A program made the position numbers and the translations under genes. Below are positions 10,104 to 19,860 of a stretch of 64,000 nucleotides of DNA, piece after piece. A model generated the notes under the pieces. It was not told the origin of the DNA, did no database searches, and saw nothing but the letters and a program-made list of their open reading frames with translations. The number at the start of each line of letters is the position of its first letter. Within the stretch, counting starts at the first letter, position 1. Source of the DNA: Torymus aiolomorphi (taxonomy: Eukaryota > Arthropoda > Insecta > Hymenoptera > Torymidae); assembly GCA_036365515.1 (NCBI GenBank), contig CM070876.1, positions 108,527,310 to 108,591,309 of the forward strand, in the 5' to 3' direction.

Positions 10104-10924
10104 ATGGCTGACTTTCAACGAGAAAAAAACGTGCTTCGTCAACTTGTTAAGGCACGAGATGTGATTAAACGCAAATATAGAATATTAAAATTTGGGAAAG
10201 ACAATGTCGAAAAGATTTTAAATGAAACATTCAAACCAATAGTTGATCCGCTTCAAAAACTTGTAGCTCAGAAAAGCGATGAACAAAATAGTGTCGAAGA
10301 TAACACCGTCGAACAGAATAGCGTTAAAAAAAATGAAAGTTTTGACAGTGAGTTTAATGATACGATACAGAATGCCCACGATACATCTGTCGAAAGAGCA
10401 GGTAGCGATATCGAAGATAGCTCTGATTTATACATCAAGGCCCTGAAGCTCAATCAATCCGAGTATCTTGACAAAATTTATGGAGTACGAAATGAAAACG
10501 GTAAATTTTTTATTGGGAATTTACCGATTAGTTTTCATAATAATAAAATTAAAATTAATGGAATATGAATGATTCGAAAAATTATCGCAAAATTTTAAAA
10601 CTATCGTCTGCTCATAAAAGGCGATATGATAAGAACGAAAGGATTCATGTTCATAATAGTAATAAATTTAAGAATATTATTGCTCCAATGTTCAATATTA
10701 CCTCGAAAACAATTACCGGAGAATCGATTAAAGGTGGCTCATTATCTCGTTATAAAATTGCGAAAAAACATACTGCTTTAGACTATGTGTACTGGGACGA
10801 TCTAAACGAGCTCGTTGACCGGCTTCACTTACTAGTAGCAGACAGATCTGCCGGAAATCCAAGCCATGTAAATGAGATACACTCTATAATCGCGGAATTC
10901 CGCGAAGCAGGCTACATATATTGA
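10104..10924 (+). pseudogene. Conserved Polinton protein of unknown function (PY-like), split
   Basis: Two abutting frames: 10104-10568 (154 residues, start MADFQREKNVLRQLVKARDV, with a coiled-coil-prone N-terminus and an acidic Ser/Asn-rich middle) and 10565-10924 (119 residues, ending with YVYWDDLNELVDRLHLLVAD and EFREAGYIY). They look like the N- and C-terminal halves of one protein commonly found between ATPase and integrase in arthropod Polintons. The junction near 10560 carries a stop and probably a small deletion. No enzymatic motif is visible; the long helices suggest a structural or scaffolding role, which is a guess from position. Confidence 0.55.
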
Positions 10925-10954
10925 GCGCACACGAATATATGAATCATTCTTAAA

Positions 10955-11308
10955 ATGAGCGTTGACGTGTTTGGACGTAACCTTGGAAAAACTGAAGGTA
11001 GTCGAGGGCCTCCTAGCGTTGGCTTTAAAGTCATGACTGACAGTCACTTCGACATAGAAAATAAAAAATTATGTAATGTTGCCGAACCACAACAACCGAG
11101 CGATGTTGTAAATTTAGAGACTTCACGAAACATTATTCAAATAGAAATTCGAGGAATGACAGACATAACTACAAAACTTGGAGCAAGTCTGGATGATTTA
11201 GATGTAATAGTTGTCAATCATAGAAACGAAGTTGATGCACAGATGTCTCAAATAAAAGCTGACATTTTGGCTATAAAAGAGGCTATGGCACAAATATTCA
11301 ATCAGTAA
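10955..11308 (+). CDS. Small Polinton protein with Gly/Pro motif and helical C-terminus
   Basis: 117 residues, frame intact. The N-terminal block MSVDVFGRNLGKTEGSRGPP is followed by a predicted beta segment and then a heptad-like helix (about residues 75-117, MTDITTKLGASLDDLDVIVV onward). A short Gly-Pro element plus a trimerising helix would suit a fibre- or tail-like attachment protein, but this is inference from composition. It lies 30 bp after the preceding gene and 10 bp before the integrase gene, so co-transcription is likely. Confidence 0.5.
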   Translation: MSVDVFGRNLGKTEGSRGPPSVGFKVMTDSHFDIENKKLCNVAEPQQPSDVVNLETSRNIIQIEIRGMTDITTKLGASLDDLDVIVVNHRNEVDAQMSQIKADILAIKEAMAQIFNQ

Positions 11309-11318
11309 TTCCACAAAC

Positions 11319-12233
11319 ATGGAACTCGAAAGACTAGTTGAAGAACTGCACAAACCTGCAAGACGCAACTATACACGTTGTAACTTTGACGTTCGTGGTT
11401 TGGATGAAACTTGGCAAGCAGATCTCGTCGAAATGATTCCATATGCTCGCCACAATAAGGGCTATAGATACTTTCTCACAATAATCGACATTTTCTCCAA
11501 ATATGCATGGGCTGTTCCTGTAAAGAGAAAAACAGGCAAAGATGTCTCGGAAGCTATGAAATCTGTGCTGGTTAAAGGCAGAGTACCAAAAAATCTCCAC
11601 ACCGACAGAGGCAAAGAATTCTATAACACAGATTTTCAAAAGCTTATGGGTACACACAAAATAAAGTTGTACTCAACCTTTAGTAATCTAAAAGCATCGA
11701 TATGTGAACGTTTTAATCGCACGCTAAAAAGTGCTATGTGGAAAAAATTCAGTTTGAGAGGCAATTACAAATGGCTAGATATTTTACCCGATTTACTTAC
11801 CGCATACAATAATCGTAAACATCGTACTATCGGCGTGAAACCTAATGATGTAACATCCAGAAACGCAGTAGATATACTCCAGAGATTTGCTCATAAAATA
11901 ACTAAGAAGATTAAGCCAAAATTTAAAATTGGTGATAAAGTTCGAGTAAGCAAGGCTAAAGCAGTATTTGATAAAGGATATACTCCCAATTGATCTACAG
12001 AGATATTTACAATTATACGTATAGCAGCTACAAATCCCACGACTTACCATCTGAAGGACTATCAAAATCAGCCCGTCTCAGGCGGCTTCGACGAACAAGA
12101 ACTACTCAAAGCCAAGTATCCAGATATTTATCTTGTAGAAAAAGTAATTAAGAAAAAAGGAAGTAAAATTTTCGTAAAATGGCTTGGCTTTGATAATTCA
12201 CATAATAGTTGGATTGATAAAAAAGATATGTAG
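11319..12233 (+). pseudogene. INT: Retroviral-type integrase with chromodomain (Polinton INT), one nonsense codon
   Basis: A 305-codon frame. The rve core has the D,D-35-E triad: D in WQADLVEMIPYAR, D in LHTDRGKEFY, and E in ASICERFNRTLKSAMW. A basic linker follows, then an SH3-like region (KFKIGDKVRVSKAKAVF). An in-frame TGA at 11991-11993 ends the first 224 residues. Beyond it the same frame continues to 12233 and encodes a chromodomain (YLVEKVIKKKGSKIFVKWLG, then SWIDKKD). Chromodomain integrases direct insertion toward marked chromatin. The truncated product keeps the catalytic core but loses the chromodomain. This is the last gene of the rightward block. Confidence 0.88.
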
Positions 12234-12511
12234 ATGGAATGTTTAATAAAAACAAATTTTTTAAAGTTAAAACAAGAACAATGTTTTATTCTTCAACTTA
12301 TATGTCTTTAACTTATTTTTTAACATATGTTTTTACAAGAACTAATTTTATCGCTTATTTACAATGCTTAACTATATATATTTACATCATTTATTAAACG
12401 CGTCGAGACAAGAGTTTATACTTGTTTTACAACATCTTCATATTTAAATCATGAACAGTGTTTATTCTATAACTTATAAGAACTAATTTTTTAACTAAAT
12501 ATTCGCAACAC
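12234..12511. repeat. Convergent 3' region with partial duplication of the neighbouring gene's end
   Basis: Between the integrase (+) and the ssDNA-binding-like gene (-). The segment at about 12390-12480 is a decayed second copy of the last 80-100 bp of that gene and its 3' flank: both have CGCG(T/C)CGAGACAAG and the words AACAGTGTTTATTCT / AACAATGTTTTATTCT. No further gene seen. Confidence 0.6.
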
Positions 12512-12792
12512 TTATTTTCCACTAAATTCAATATTAGACGCGCCGAGACAAGTTAAAAACAGTTCATACTTGTTTGCAGCATCTGTTAAGTCAAAGAAGA
12601 ACTTCTCGTCTTCTACTAAGGCGTTTGATACTCTCTTGGGTAAGAATACCTCAAACTCGACCTTAGTTCCATATTTGTCGTCACGATTTTTAACTTTGTC
12701 ACCATCAATTTGACTCCTTGAGGTAGATCGGAGAATTTTTTTGTTGGAAGAAATCCTCCACGAGCGATGGCGTTCAACTTTGAAAGATCCAT
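12512..12792 (-). pseudogene. Small ssDNA-binding-protein-like gene of the Polinton, frameshifted
   Basis: Begins MDLSKLNAIARGGFLPTKKF at 12792, directly after an intron acceptor (TTACAG). It runs about 93 codons to a TAA at 12512. The two halves are in different frames and shift near 12695; the second half includes KVEFEVFLPKRVS and FFDLTDAANKY. The short beta-rich layout and a place next to the polymerase recall replication-associated ssDNA-binding proteins, but I know of no firm functional assignment for this family. It has its own TATA promoter and a spliced leader exon. Confidence 0.55.
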
Positions 12793-13054
12793 CTGTAACA
12801 TAGACAGTTGTGTTGATTATTTTTTTTTGTTTATTAAATAATGAAAAATTCTCAATGTGTGATACTAACCTTGGATTTCTCTTGCTCTTTTGATGACTGA
12901 TTCGTCAAGTCTTGTCTCACAAGATCTCTTGAGGAGCGAAAGTCTGCTACTGAGCTACGAGAAGCGAGGTGTTTTGTTGCTCGGGAGTCTGTTGCTGACT
13001 AGGAGGCCTGACTGTGCGAATGAGCTCCTGCTCTCGCACCACCTACTTATATAG
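12793..13054 (-). promoter_or_regulatory. TATA promoter, leader exon and 5'UTR intron of the ssDNA-binding-like gene
   Basis: Minus-strand TATATAAG at 13053-13046, initiator-like CTCATTCGCACAGTC near 13020, a leader exon to 12870, donor CCAAG|GTTAGT at 12869, and acceptor TTACAG ending at 12793 just before the ATG. The intron is 77 bp. The TATA box spans the last codons and stop of PolB (Leu-Tyr-Lys-stop). Confidence 0.6.
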
Positions 13055-16000
13055 CAGGCTTGCCGCTACCTCCTCTGCGGCGTTCGGTGGCTCAATCCCC
13101 TCCTCTCGATGAGCTTCCTCATTGGACGCTACCTCTGCGGTGTTCGACGGCTCTATCCCCTCCTCTTGAGATGCTTCCCCATTGGACGCTGCTTCCCCCA
13201 CTATTTTGTAGTGGCCCCAGGACAGTGTATCTGTTGTGCCGGGCTGCAAACAGCGTTTGTCGTCGTGAGCACTCAAAGCAATCTGTTTTTCTTTCTCGGT
13301 GTTGAGATGGTGATGCCGAGATCGAATGTTACGCTGCTCACGAGTGAGGATGATGTTCTCGCGAAGACATTTGATGTAGTCGTCAGGGGTGATTGTGGCT
13401 TTAACCACAGAAGTCTTGACACCTTTTGCCTTCTTTATAGATTTTTGGTTCTGTACCTTGACGCTGTACATCTTGCTTCGCAGCCCGACAAATTCCAACA
13501 TGATCTCGCCGTTGCATTCGTCTTTCATCAAGCCAACTTTCTTTTTATTGACTCGAGACATGTTGAACGGGTTGATCTCCGGGTAGTCTGACGTGTCAAA
13601 TTCTTGAATATCCTGTCGCATTACGTTGTACATGTCGACACCTGTCACCTCGTACACCAGACTATCCATGTCTGTGTATAACAGCTTGCCCTGGTCTTCT
13701 ACACGATCTCGCATGTAGTCATAGTGAAACTTGCAGACTAATGTCTTGGACAAATCCAAAACTGCCATGGAGATCTCCGTGCGCAGGAGTTGTACAGCAA
13801 CGAGGTTTTCGTAAAAAATATCACTACTGTAAACGTTTGGCTTAGCAATAAAAGCTTCAGCACCATAACAGCCCTTCCACTTGGTGACTAGCTTCCCATC
13901 AACTCGTTTCCTCTCGTTTTCCATCGTCTTGCCATAAACAGCGTTGTTAAACAGTTTGAAAAGCATTTTTTCAAACCCGTTCTTGGCTTCCTTTTGTTTT
14001 GCCCTGTTCAAGTCAATATATTGTTTTAGCCAAGGACTCTGCTTGATTTGAATGGCACGATGTATTTTTACGAGAACTAAGCCATGTTTCAAAGCTTGCT
14101 TGAGTGCTCTATAGTGAAGTACATATCGATGTTTATCGTGAAGCGTTGTCATCAATTTATGTTGTTTAGATCCTGGAGGTGCCATGTGCTCAGCGCAGAA
14201 TGACAGATCTTTGTGAGCATCGTATAGTGTTTCGGGATACTTCAGATCCACTTCAACAAAGTATCCAAAGTCACAGTCGTCGGGGATGTCGAAGAAGTTT
14301 GGCTCGTTCACATTCTTCACCCATTCAAAGCCTCCATATCGTAAGGACTCAGTCATCGCCCAAACGTATAAATTATTTACGTCCAAATACATTAAATATT
14401 TCTCAGCCTCGTTAACATTATAATCTTCTTTCATATACGGGTTGTTCGCTTTAGCATAGCGATTACATCACTGACTGATTCCTCCCCGTATGCCTTGCTC
14501 GATTAACATTAACATGTCTACATCTGTGAGAAGTTCGAGTTTAACCTATAAAGAAAGTTTTTTTTTTTTTTAGAATAATACAATGTTATTTTTTTAATAA
14601 TTAAATTTATACCTGAGTATTTTTGAGCATAGCATCCCATGTGAGACCGGGCGTTGTGTAGTAATGAGCTGGATCCAACTCGTAAGCAGCAAGACAATTA
14701 TTTCGAAAGTTTTCAAAAACTTCAGCCAATAATATTACATCCGTCTTGAGGTACAAGTCAGAATAGTGCCCAAGATCTTGAATGTTGAAACTCTGCCAGA
14801 CGTTTTGGGCATGCTCATAATCCTCATCGCTGATGTGAGAGTTGTATAAGCTGCTAAAGAAATCATCCTTTGAAGGAAGATTTGGTTCTTTTAGCTTTTC
14901 AAATGGTGAAACATAGTCATACGGGAATACTCCTTTTCTTTTTAAAAGTGCAATCTGACCATCAGTGAATCCATCTTGCTTAAACAGATACTCTAAAGTA
15001 TCAAGCTTTTCTAAATATGATGACAACTTGTCCAGAGACGAGGCCATAAATTTGAAAGTATCAATGAATCTTAAATTTATGTCTGTACCTTCCACAAACT
15101 TCGTAAAAGATATATATTTCTCTTTTGTTTGTGGAAGTAGACTAACTCGTCCTGGGAAGCATGTCGCTATTTCTCTAATAAAGAGATGCGAATCGTATCT
15201 GCTCAAATTATGAAATACTATCGGGATGGTTCTCGAGTCTTGGAAGCTGAGATTACATTTATTATGTGCAGGTCCACGATATCTGTAAAATTATAATTTT
15301 TATTTATTTATTTATGAATAGATACTTTGAAAAAAAATATACTCACCTCCCCGTAAAATGACAGTGATCACGAACTCTCTTGTCGGCATCAGTGGATGGC
15401 ATCTCACAGATGTGACATATACGAGCTCCATCAAACATTATTTTTTCTAAAGGCATCAAGTCATTCATTGGCCGTGGATTTTTATATGCGTTATTCAATT
15501 TCACAGCCAAAGAGTGAAGACTTTGCACGTACCATTTAGCCGGAGATTTGGCTTCTTCTCCTTCTTGTCTGTAGCTTTTATATTCAGAAAGGCTGTTGTC
15601 GTAGCTACATTTAACAAAGTAACCCACACTGAATGGTTTGTGACTTTGATAAATTCGTTCATTGTCAATCACCGGCTCTAATATGCATTCGAAGTCTGCA
15701 TATATTACGAATGGAACTCGATTTTTACAGCCAAAATTTTGAAACTGTAAAATACTGTCTTTTTTCGAAGGGAGCGTAATTTTACACTTATTAATTTTTT
15801 CACAATCAGCCGCATGCTTCGCCAGCTTCTCTTCAGACCAGAAAAAATGTAAACATCTGTCACAGATGTAACTTTTGTGAGTGTGAGCAGATACCTGACT
15901 TCGTACGAGTTTTGATAAATTTGTTATCCATACATAGTGATTTTTAAATACTATGCCAAAACTGTCACGAGTCTCTTCCTCCTCCTCCTCTTCATCTACG

Positions 16001-17319
16001 TAATGACTTTCAACAAGAAGTAAATTGACATGCTTTTCTTTCTTGCAAGATGTCAAGTGCCGGGGCAGAACGTCAAAAAATTTTCCCTTTTTCTTCAAAT
16101 AATAGAGATTTATCGAAACATCATTTTGTTTTTCAAATTTTTCAATTTTTCTGGGATCCACTGGAAATTCAATCCCCTCAAAGTTGAGTTCATTTTTATA
16201 TGAAAACTATGAACCTACTCGATTTGGATTGACATTATTAGGATGCAGTGCTGACAAAATAGCCCATCGAAAACACTCGTCATCGTCATTCTTTACGTTG
16301 ACACATGCCTTCTTGTTCTTGATGAATGGAGGCAAATCAATATACGAGCTTCCCCTCATCGGATTGTACTTATATATATTTATAAGCAAATTTAAAATTG
16401 ATTTGAGGGACCAGCCTGACTCACGCTCTTGAAACTCTTCCATTTCCGTGTCGATAGGGTGCTGCACATTCATGACGAACCACTCATTTAAGTCTGTCGT
16501 TGAATAGACGAGGACAGTCTTTGTATTAAAATATTTAATGTCGATGGTTTCCTCAGCATCCTTCACTATTGTATATTCAGCAGCTAACACCGTATTAACT
16601 TTCAGAGCTGGATATTCCTCGAGAGCTTCAAGGACTTTCGTAATGAACTGCTTCTTAGCATCGTTCATGAAAGCTAATATATCAAGATGCCTTCGGTTAG
16701 TAATGACTCCTGTTTTTATTCGATTTTCAAAGGCCGACTGGACGTCATCCCAAACGACTGTAGGATTATTCGCGGCTGTATCATTATTCTCATTTAAACC
16801 AGCACCTACGTGATGTTCACTCAACAGATGTAGAACGCTGTTAATAAGAGCAACCCCCGCTTGAAGTTTGTGCTTATCGGGCACTGACAAGTTTTGAGAT
16901 GAAATTTGGGCTTTGAGTAGAGCGGCATGTCCCATCTCTATGTATGTGTTTATATCGTCAACAGTGTGACCACCAAGTATGGCTTGGTACGCTCTCCATA
17001 ACGTATGAGCTGTATCCTTACAATCTTGAGCCATGTTAGAATTGTTTGAGTTACTCAGACCGGCGACTGCATGATTATTCGTGTTAACTCTTACGCGACG
17101 TTCTCTTATCAAATTCATCACGTTTTTTATAAACGTGACAGCGACTTCAAGTTTCAGCTTTTCGTCCTCTGAAAAGTCTCGCGATGAATTTTGGACTCTG
17201 CGTAGAGCGATATCTCCCATCCATAACCATCTGTGGTCATCTTCATTAGGAACATCATTCCGAGTGTTCATGTACACTCTCCATAGGTTAAGACCTATAT
17301 CCATAAACTCTTGTGCCAT
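13043..17319 (-). pseudogene. POLB: Protein-primed-type DNA polymerase B of the Polinton, two introns, two nonsense codons
   Basis: Three exons (17319-15347, 15282-14613, 14545-13043) sum to exactly 1382 codons in one frame. N-terminus: a 75-80-residue helical module present twice (residues about 1-80 and 95-172). Then ExoI YADFECIL, ExoII FHNLSRYDSHLFI, ExoIII YLKTDVILLAEVF, Pol motif A DVNNLYVWAM, motif B LFKLFNNAVYGKTMEN and motif C YTDMDSL, where family members usually have Thr between the two Asp. The C-terminal tail repeats an acidic EEGIEP-containing unit twice. In-frame stops: TAG at 16207-16209 and TGA at 14468-14470. Introns are 64 bp (donor GTGAGT) and 67 bp (donor GTATAA) and keep frame. 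The enzyme replicates the element. Confidence 0.88.
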
Positions 17320-17618
17320 CTTGATACAACTGCTCTCGACTACTCCGAGCAGAGGACTGACTTTCCGTCGTCAACGCAGTGCCTTTTATCTCTGAGCTGT
17401 GACGAGAGCTCGATTGTGATGGGTTATGAGGTATAGGGTGGGAGAAAAACAATGTGATTGGTCACAAAAGAGCGGTGGAGGAAAAGCGCTAACGAGAGGG
17501 CTATAAAAGTAAGCACGCGAGATAAAAAATCTCATTCGCTTCTCCGCTCTCGTTCCAGAGCAGTCGCACCAGTCGCAGCAGTAGCAGCAGTTGCACCAGT
17601 TGCACCAGTTGCAGAAGC
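17320..17618. promoter_or_regulatory. Divergent promoter between PolB and the right small gene
   Basis: Plus strand: GGCTATAAAAGTAAG at 17501-17515, then CTCATTCGC about 30 bp downstream, the same initiator-like word as at the 13.02-kb promoter. Minus strand: GAGATAAAAGGC near 17390, then AGTCAGTCC near 17357. A GCACCAGTTGCAGCAGTAG-like triplet repeat lies in the rightward leader (17570-17610). Confidence 0.55.
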
Positions 17619-17944
17619 ATGATGAAGTACATTTTCGACGTGCAAGAATTCAAGATTACCTTGAACGAATTCGTTTTCAAGGAGATAGCCATCGTCCCAC
17701 TCGAGGAAGATCCTACGCCGTCCGTCTTCCTCTTCAAACCACCTCGTGTTTGGGAAAAGCTTTTGGACAAAAATAAGTCCGAAAATAGATGGCTTGAAGA
17801 GAATTTCCACGGAATTATGTGGAGAGCGGGCAACATCCCGTACGAAGAGCTTAGCAACACTCTACGTGGCGTACTCGATGGGGCAGAGATATATGTAAAA
17901 GGATTGGAGAAAACAAAATGGATGCAAAGATTTTTCTCTGACCA
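17619..17944 (+). pseudogene. Small conserved Polinton-associated protein (right copy), cut by BEL LTR
   Basis: Paralogue of the left-end gene at 5430. It starts MMKYIFDVQEFKITLNEF and shares the order D-x-Q-x-F, KE-I-A, FLFKPP..W..L.DK.K.EN.WLE, HG..W, Y.E and IYVKG..K. After about 108 residues the frame runs into the BEL LTR that begins at 17945, so the Cys/His-rich C-terminal third seen in the left copy is missing here. A Gly in the first motif (QGF) is Glu (QEF). It lies behind a good TATA box and points outward, mirroring the left copy. Confidence 0.65.
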
Positions 17945-18262
17945 TGTTCGGGATTCAACGCGACCAGCCGAGAGCATTCCCCTACTCCGGTCACCTATAC
18001 ATGCATGAGAGAGCCGTGCCAGTCAGCGCTCTCCATGCGTTTCTCTTACCGCCCCTCCTTTCGACCAAGACACGCCGACGGCACTTCGCAGCGCGGCCGG
18101 CTCAGTTCACGCGCGACGGCCAGAGAGACAGCAACATTTGTACGCCTGCAACGGCACAACGGACTACGGCAATAAACCAATCTTTTCTCCACACGAAACG
18201 CATACTCATTTTTTGAACCTCTACCGTCCACGATCCATCCACATTCAACACAACAAAAAACA
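17945..18262 (+). repeat. BEL copy A 5' LTR
   Basis: Starts TGTTCGGGATTCAACGCGAC and ends in ACA. The same sequence forms the LTRs at 48905-49216 (minus) and 55541-55852. It is followed at once by TTTGGTCCTTCGAGCCGG, the presumed primer-binding region. Confidence 0.85.
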
Positions 18263-19860
18263 TTTGGTCCTTCGAGCCGGATCGTGGGAGGATTTCATGA
18301 TGGCCACGCAGAGGAAGAAATTTCTTTCTATCTTCTACGTCCACTCTCGAGTGGCGTAGAGATAGCCAACTTCTTCTACAGGTACGCATCAAAGAGTTCG
18401 TGGTCGTGAGTGCCGTAAAAGTTGCATGTGTGCACATGCCGACTTCACGCGTACGTTGCTGTCTCGCTCTCTCTCGTTTGTTTCGCCGTCGCGTATACTC
18501 GGAAGCCACCTTCTAAGGCTTCCTAGGGGAAATAGCACTTTCAATTGCTATTCTCCCATTTCTGAAAACGCCTTGGAGTGTGCGTTGTTACCGACTCCAA
18601 GACGTCGCCGGAGCCACGGTTAAGCCAGCTCTAGAATCACCGCGTTCGTACGGTGATCGGCAGCCATCTTGTCGTACTCAAAGCAACAAGTGGCAACTTT
18701 CTCATCAGAGCCACGGTTAAGCCAGCTCTAGAATCATCGCGATCGTACGATGATAATTTAATCGTTGCCGGCTATTGCAACGATTCGAAAAGAGGTTCAC
18801 GCCTCTCAATTCACGGACCACCTGCGTGGAGCGTACACGCTACGGGGTCCACATCAGTCAAGACAAGGAGTACCCGCGTGGAGCCTACACGCTACGGGGC
18901 TCACACGAGTCAAGCCACAGAGTACCCACGTGGATATCGCTCGCTACAGCAACGAGGAGCGAGGCGTTCACCGGGCATACAGGGAGCTTTCCACGAAGGA
19001 GGAAGAGACATCTTCAAGAGGACGACCATAAGGACGCGTTACGTCCAGGACACCACGTACGTCGTCACCAAGCATAATTGGAGGGGACGAGTCCATTTTC
19101 ATAAGCCAGGGGGCGCGTCAGCGGTACAGAGCTGTACATAGACGAGTCCATCTGCTTCGCTCGCTCCAGCCGGTTGAGCCCACCTGCACCGCGCTAGGAT
19201 TGCGCCAGGATGCACCGTCCTAATACTTGGCCATACGTATCGTTCCAATTTTATTTGAATTTATTTGTGCGACTTTTTCTAGTCTCTTCATGCAATACTA
19301 AGAAAATTTATTGATCTTATTTAGTCAATGTTACTTTAATTCAAATTGCGTAAATTAATTTGAGATTAATACAACTTAATTGAGTTTGAGTTATTATAAA
19401 ATTAATTATAATATTTAACTTGTCTTGAGAAAGTTGAATGCAATATCTGACTTAGCAAATACTTATGTTATGTGACCTTGCAGTTTCATTGGACGACTGC
19501 ACTTAATAAGAGGTTTCGTTGCTTTCAACTGAGGATCATGACTGAGGCATTGCTGATTCAGTTGCCGACTACGCTGCAGGGATAGCTGAATACATCGTAG
19601 GCAGTAACTTCACTTCGTGCAGTCAACGCTGTGAATCATCAGCTGATTCACCGTGGGAACGTTAGCAGACGCACTCAACGTTGCATCTTCAAGCGCATCT
19701 ACGTTCATACTAACATAAGTATTATAATCTAGGTTAAGACTTAGATGTAATAACTCTCACTATTTCTTGTTCTACTCTCGAGTGGGCAAGAATAGTTAAC
19801 TCAATACCAAAAAGGTTAAATAGTCAAATTTGCTACTAGTCTAATTAACTTGATCTCAAA
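18263..19860 (+). repeat. BEL leader with two tandem-repeat blocks
   Basis: A 1.6-kb non-coding leader before gag. The words GAGCCACGGTTAAGCCAGCT start at 18611 and again near 18708 (period about 97 bp). At about 18828-18945 a unit of about 52 bp (CGTGGAGC(G/C)TACACGCTAC...) is repeated two and a half times. Open frames here are artefacts of GC-rich repeats. Confidence 0.7.

Larger units (their letters stand above)
5430..17944. mobile_element. Maverick/Polinton (adintovirus-like) element, inactive
   Basis: A 12.5-kb gene cluster with the hallmark Polinton set: protein-primed-type DNA polymerase B, retroviral-type integrase with chromodomain, FtsK/HerA-type packaging ATPase, adenovirus-type cysteine protease, major capsid and penton-like proteins. 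It also has a parvovirus-type phospholipase A2, as described for arthropod adintoviruses. Gene order (left to right, strand): small exonuclease-like (-), capsid (-), penton (-), protease (-), hydrophobic virion protein (-), PLA2 (-), ATPase (+), conserved protein (+), small Gly/Pro protein (+), integrase (+), ssDNA-binding-like (-), PolB (-), small exonuclease-like (+). Most genes carry stops or frameshifts. The right end was cut by a BEL retrotransposon, and terminal inverted repeats could not be located by eye. The boundaries given are the outermost genes, not proven element ends. Confidence 0.9.

Noticed and set aside
18653..19141. 162-residue frame and two overlapping frames in the BEL leader
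   Set aside because: They lie in the tandem-repeat leader present in inverted BEL copy C, with different frames in each copy; no protein family.
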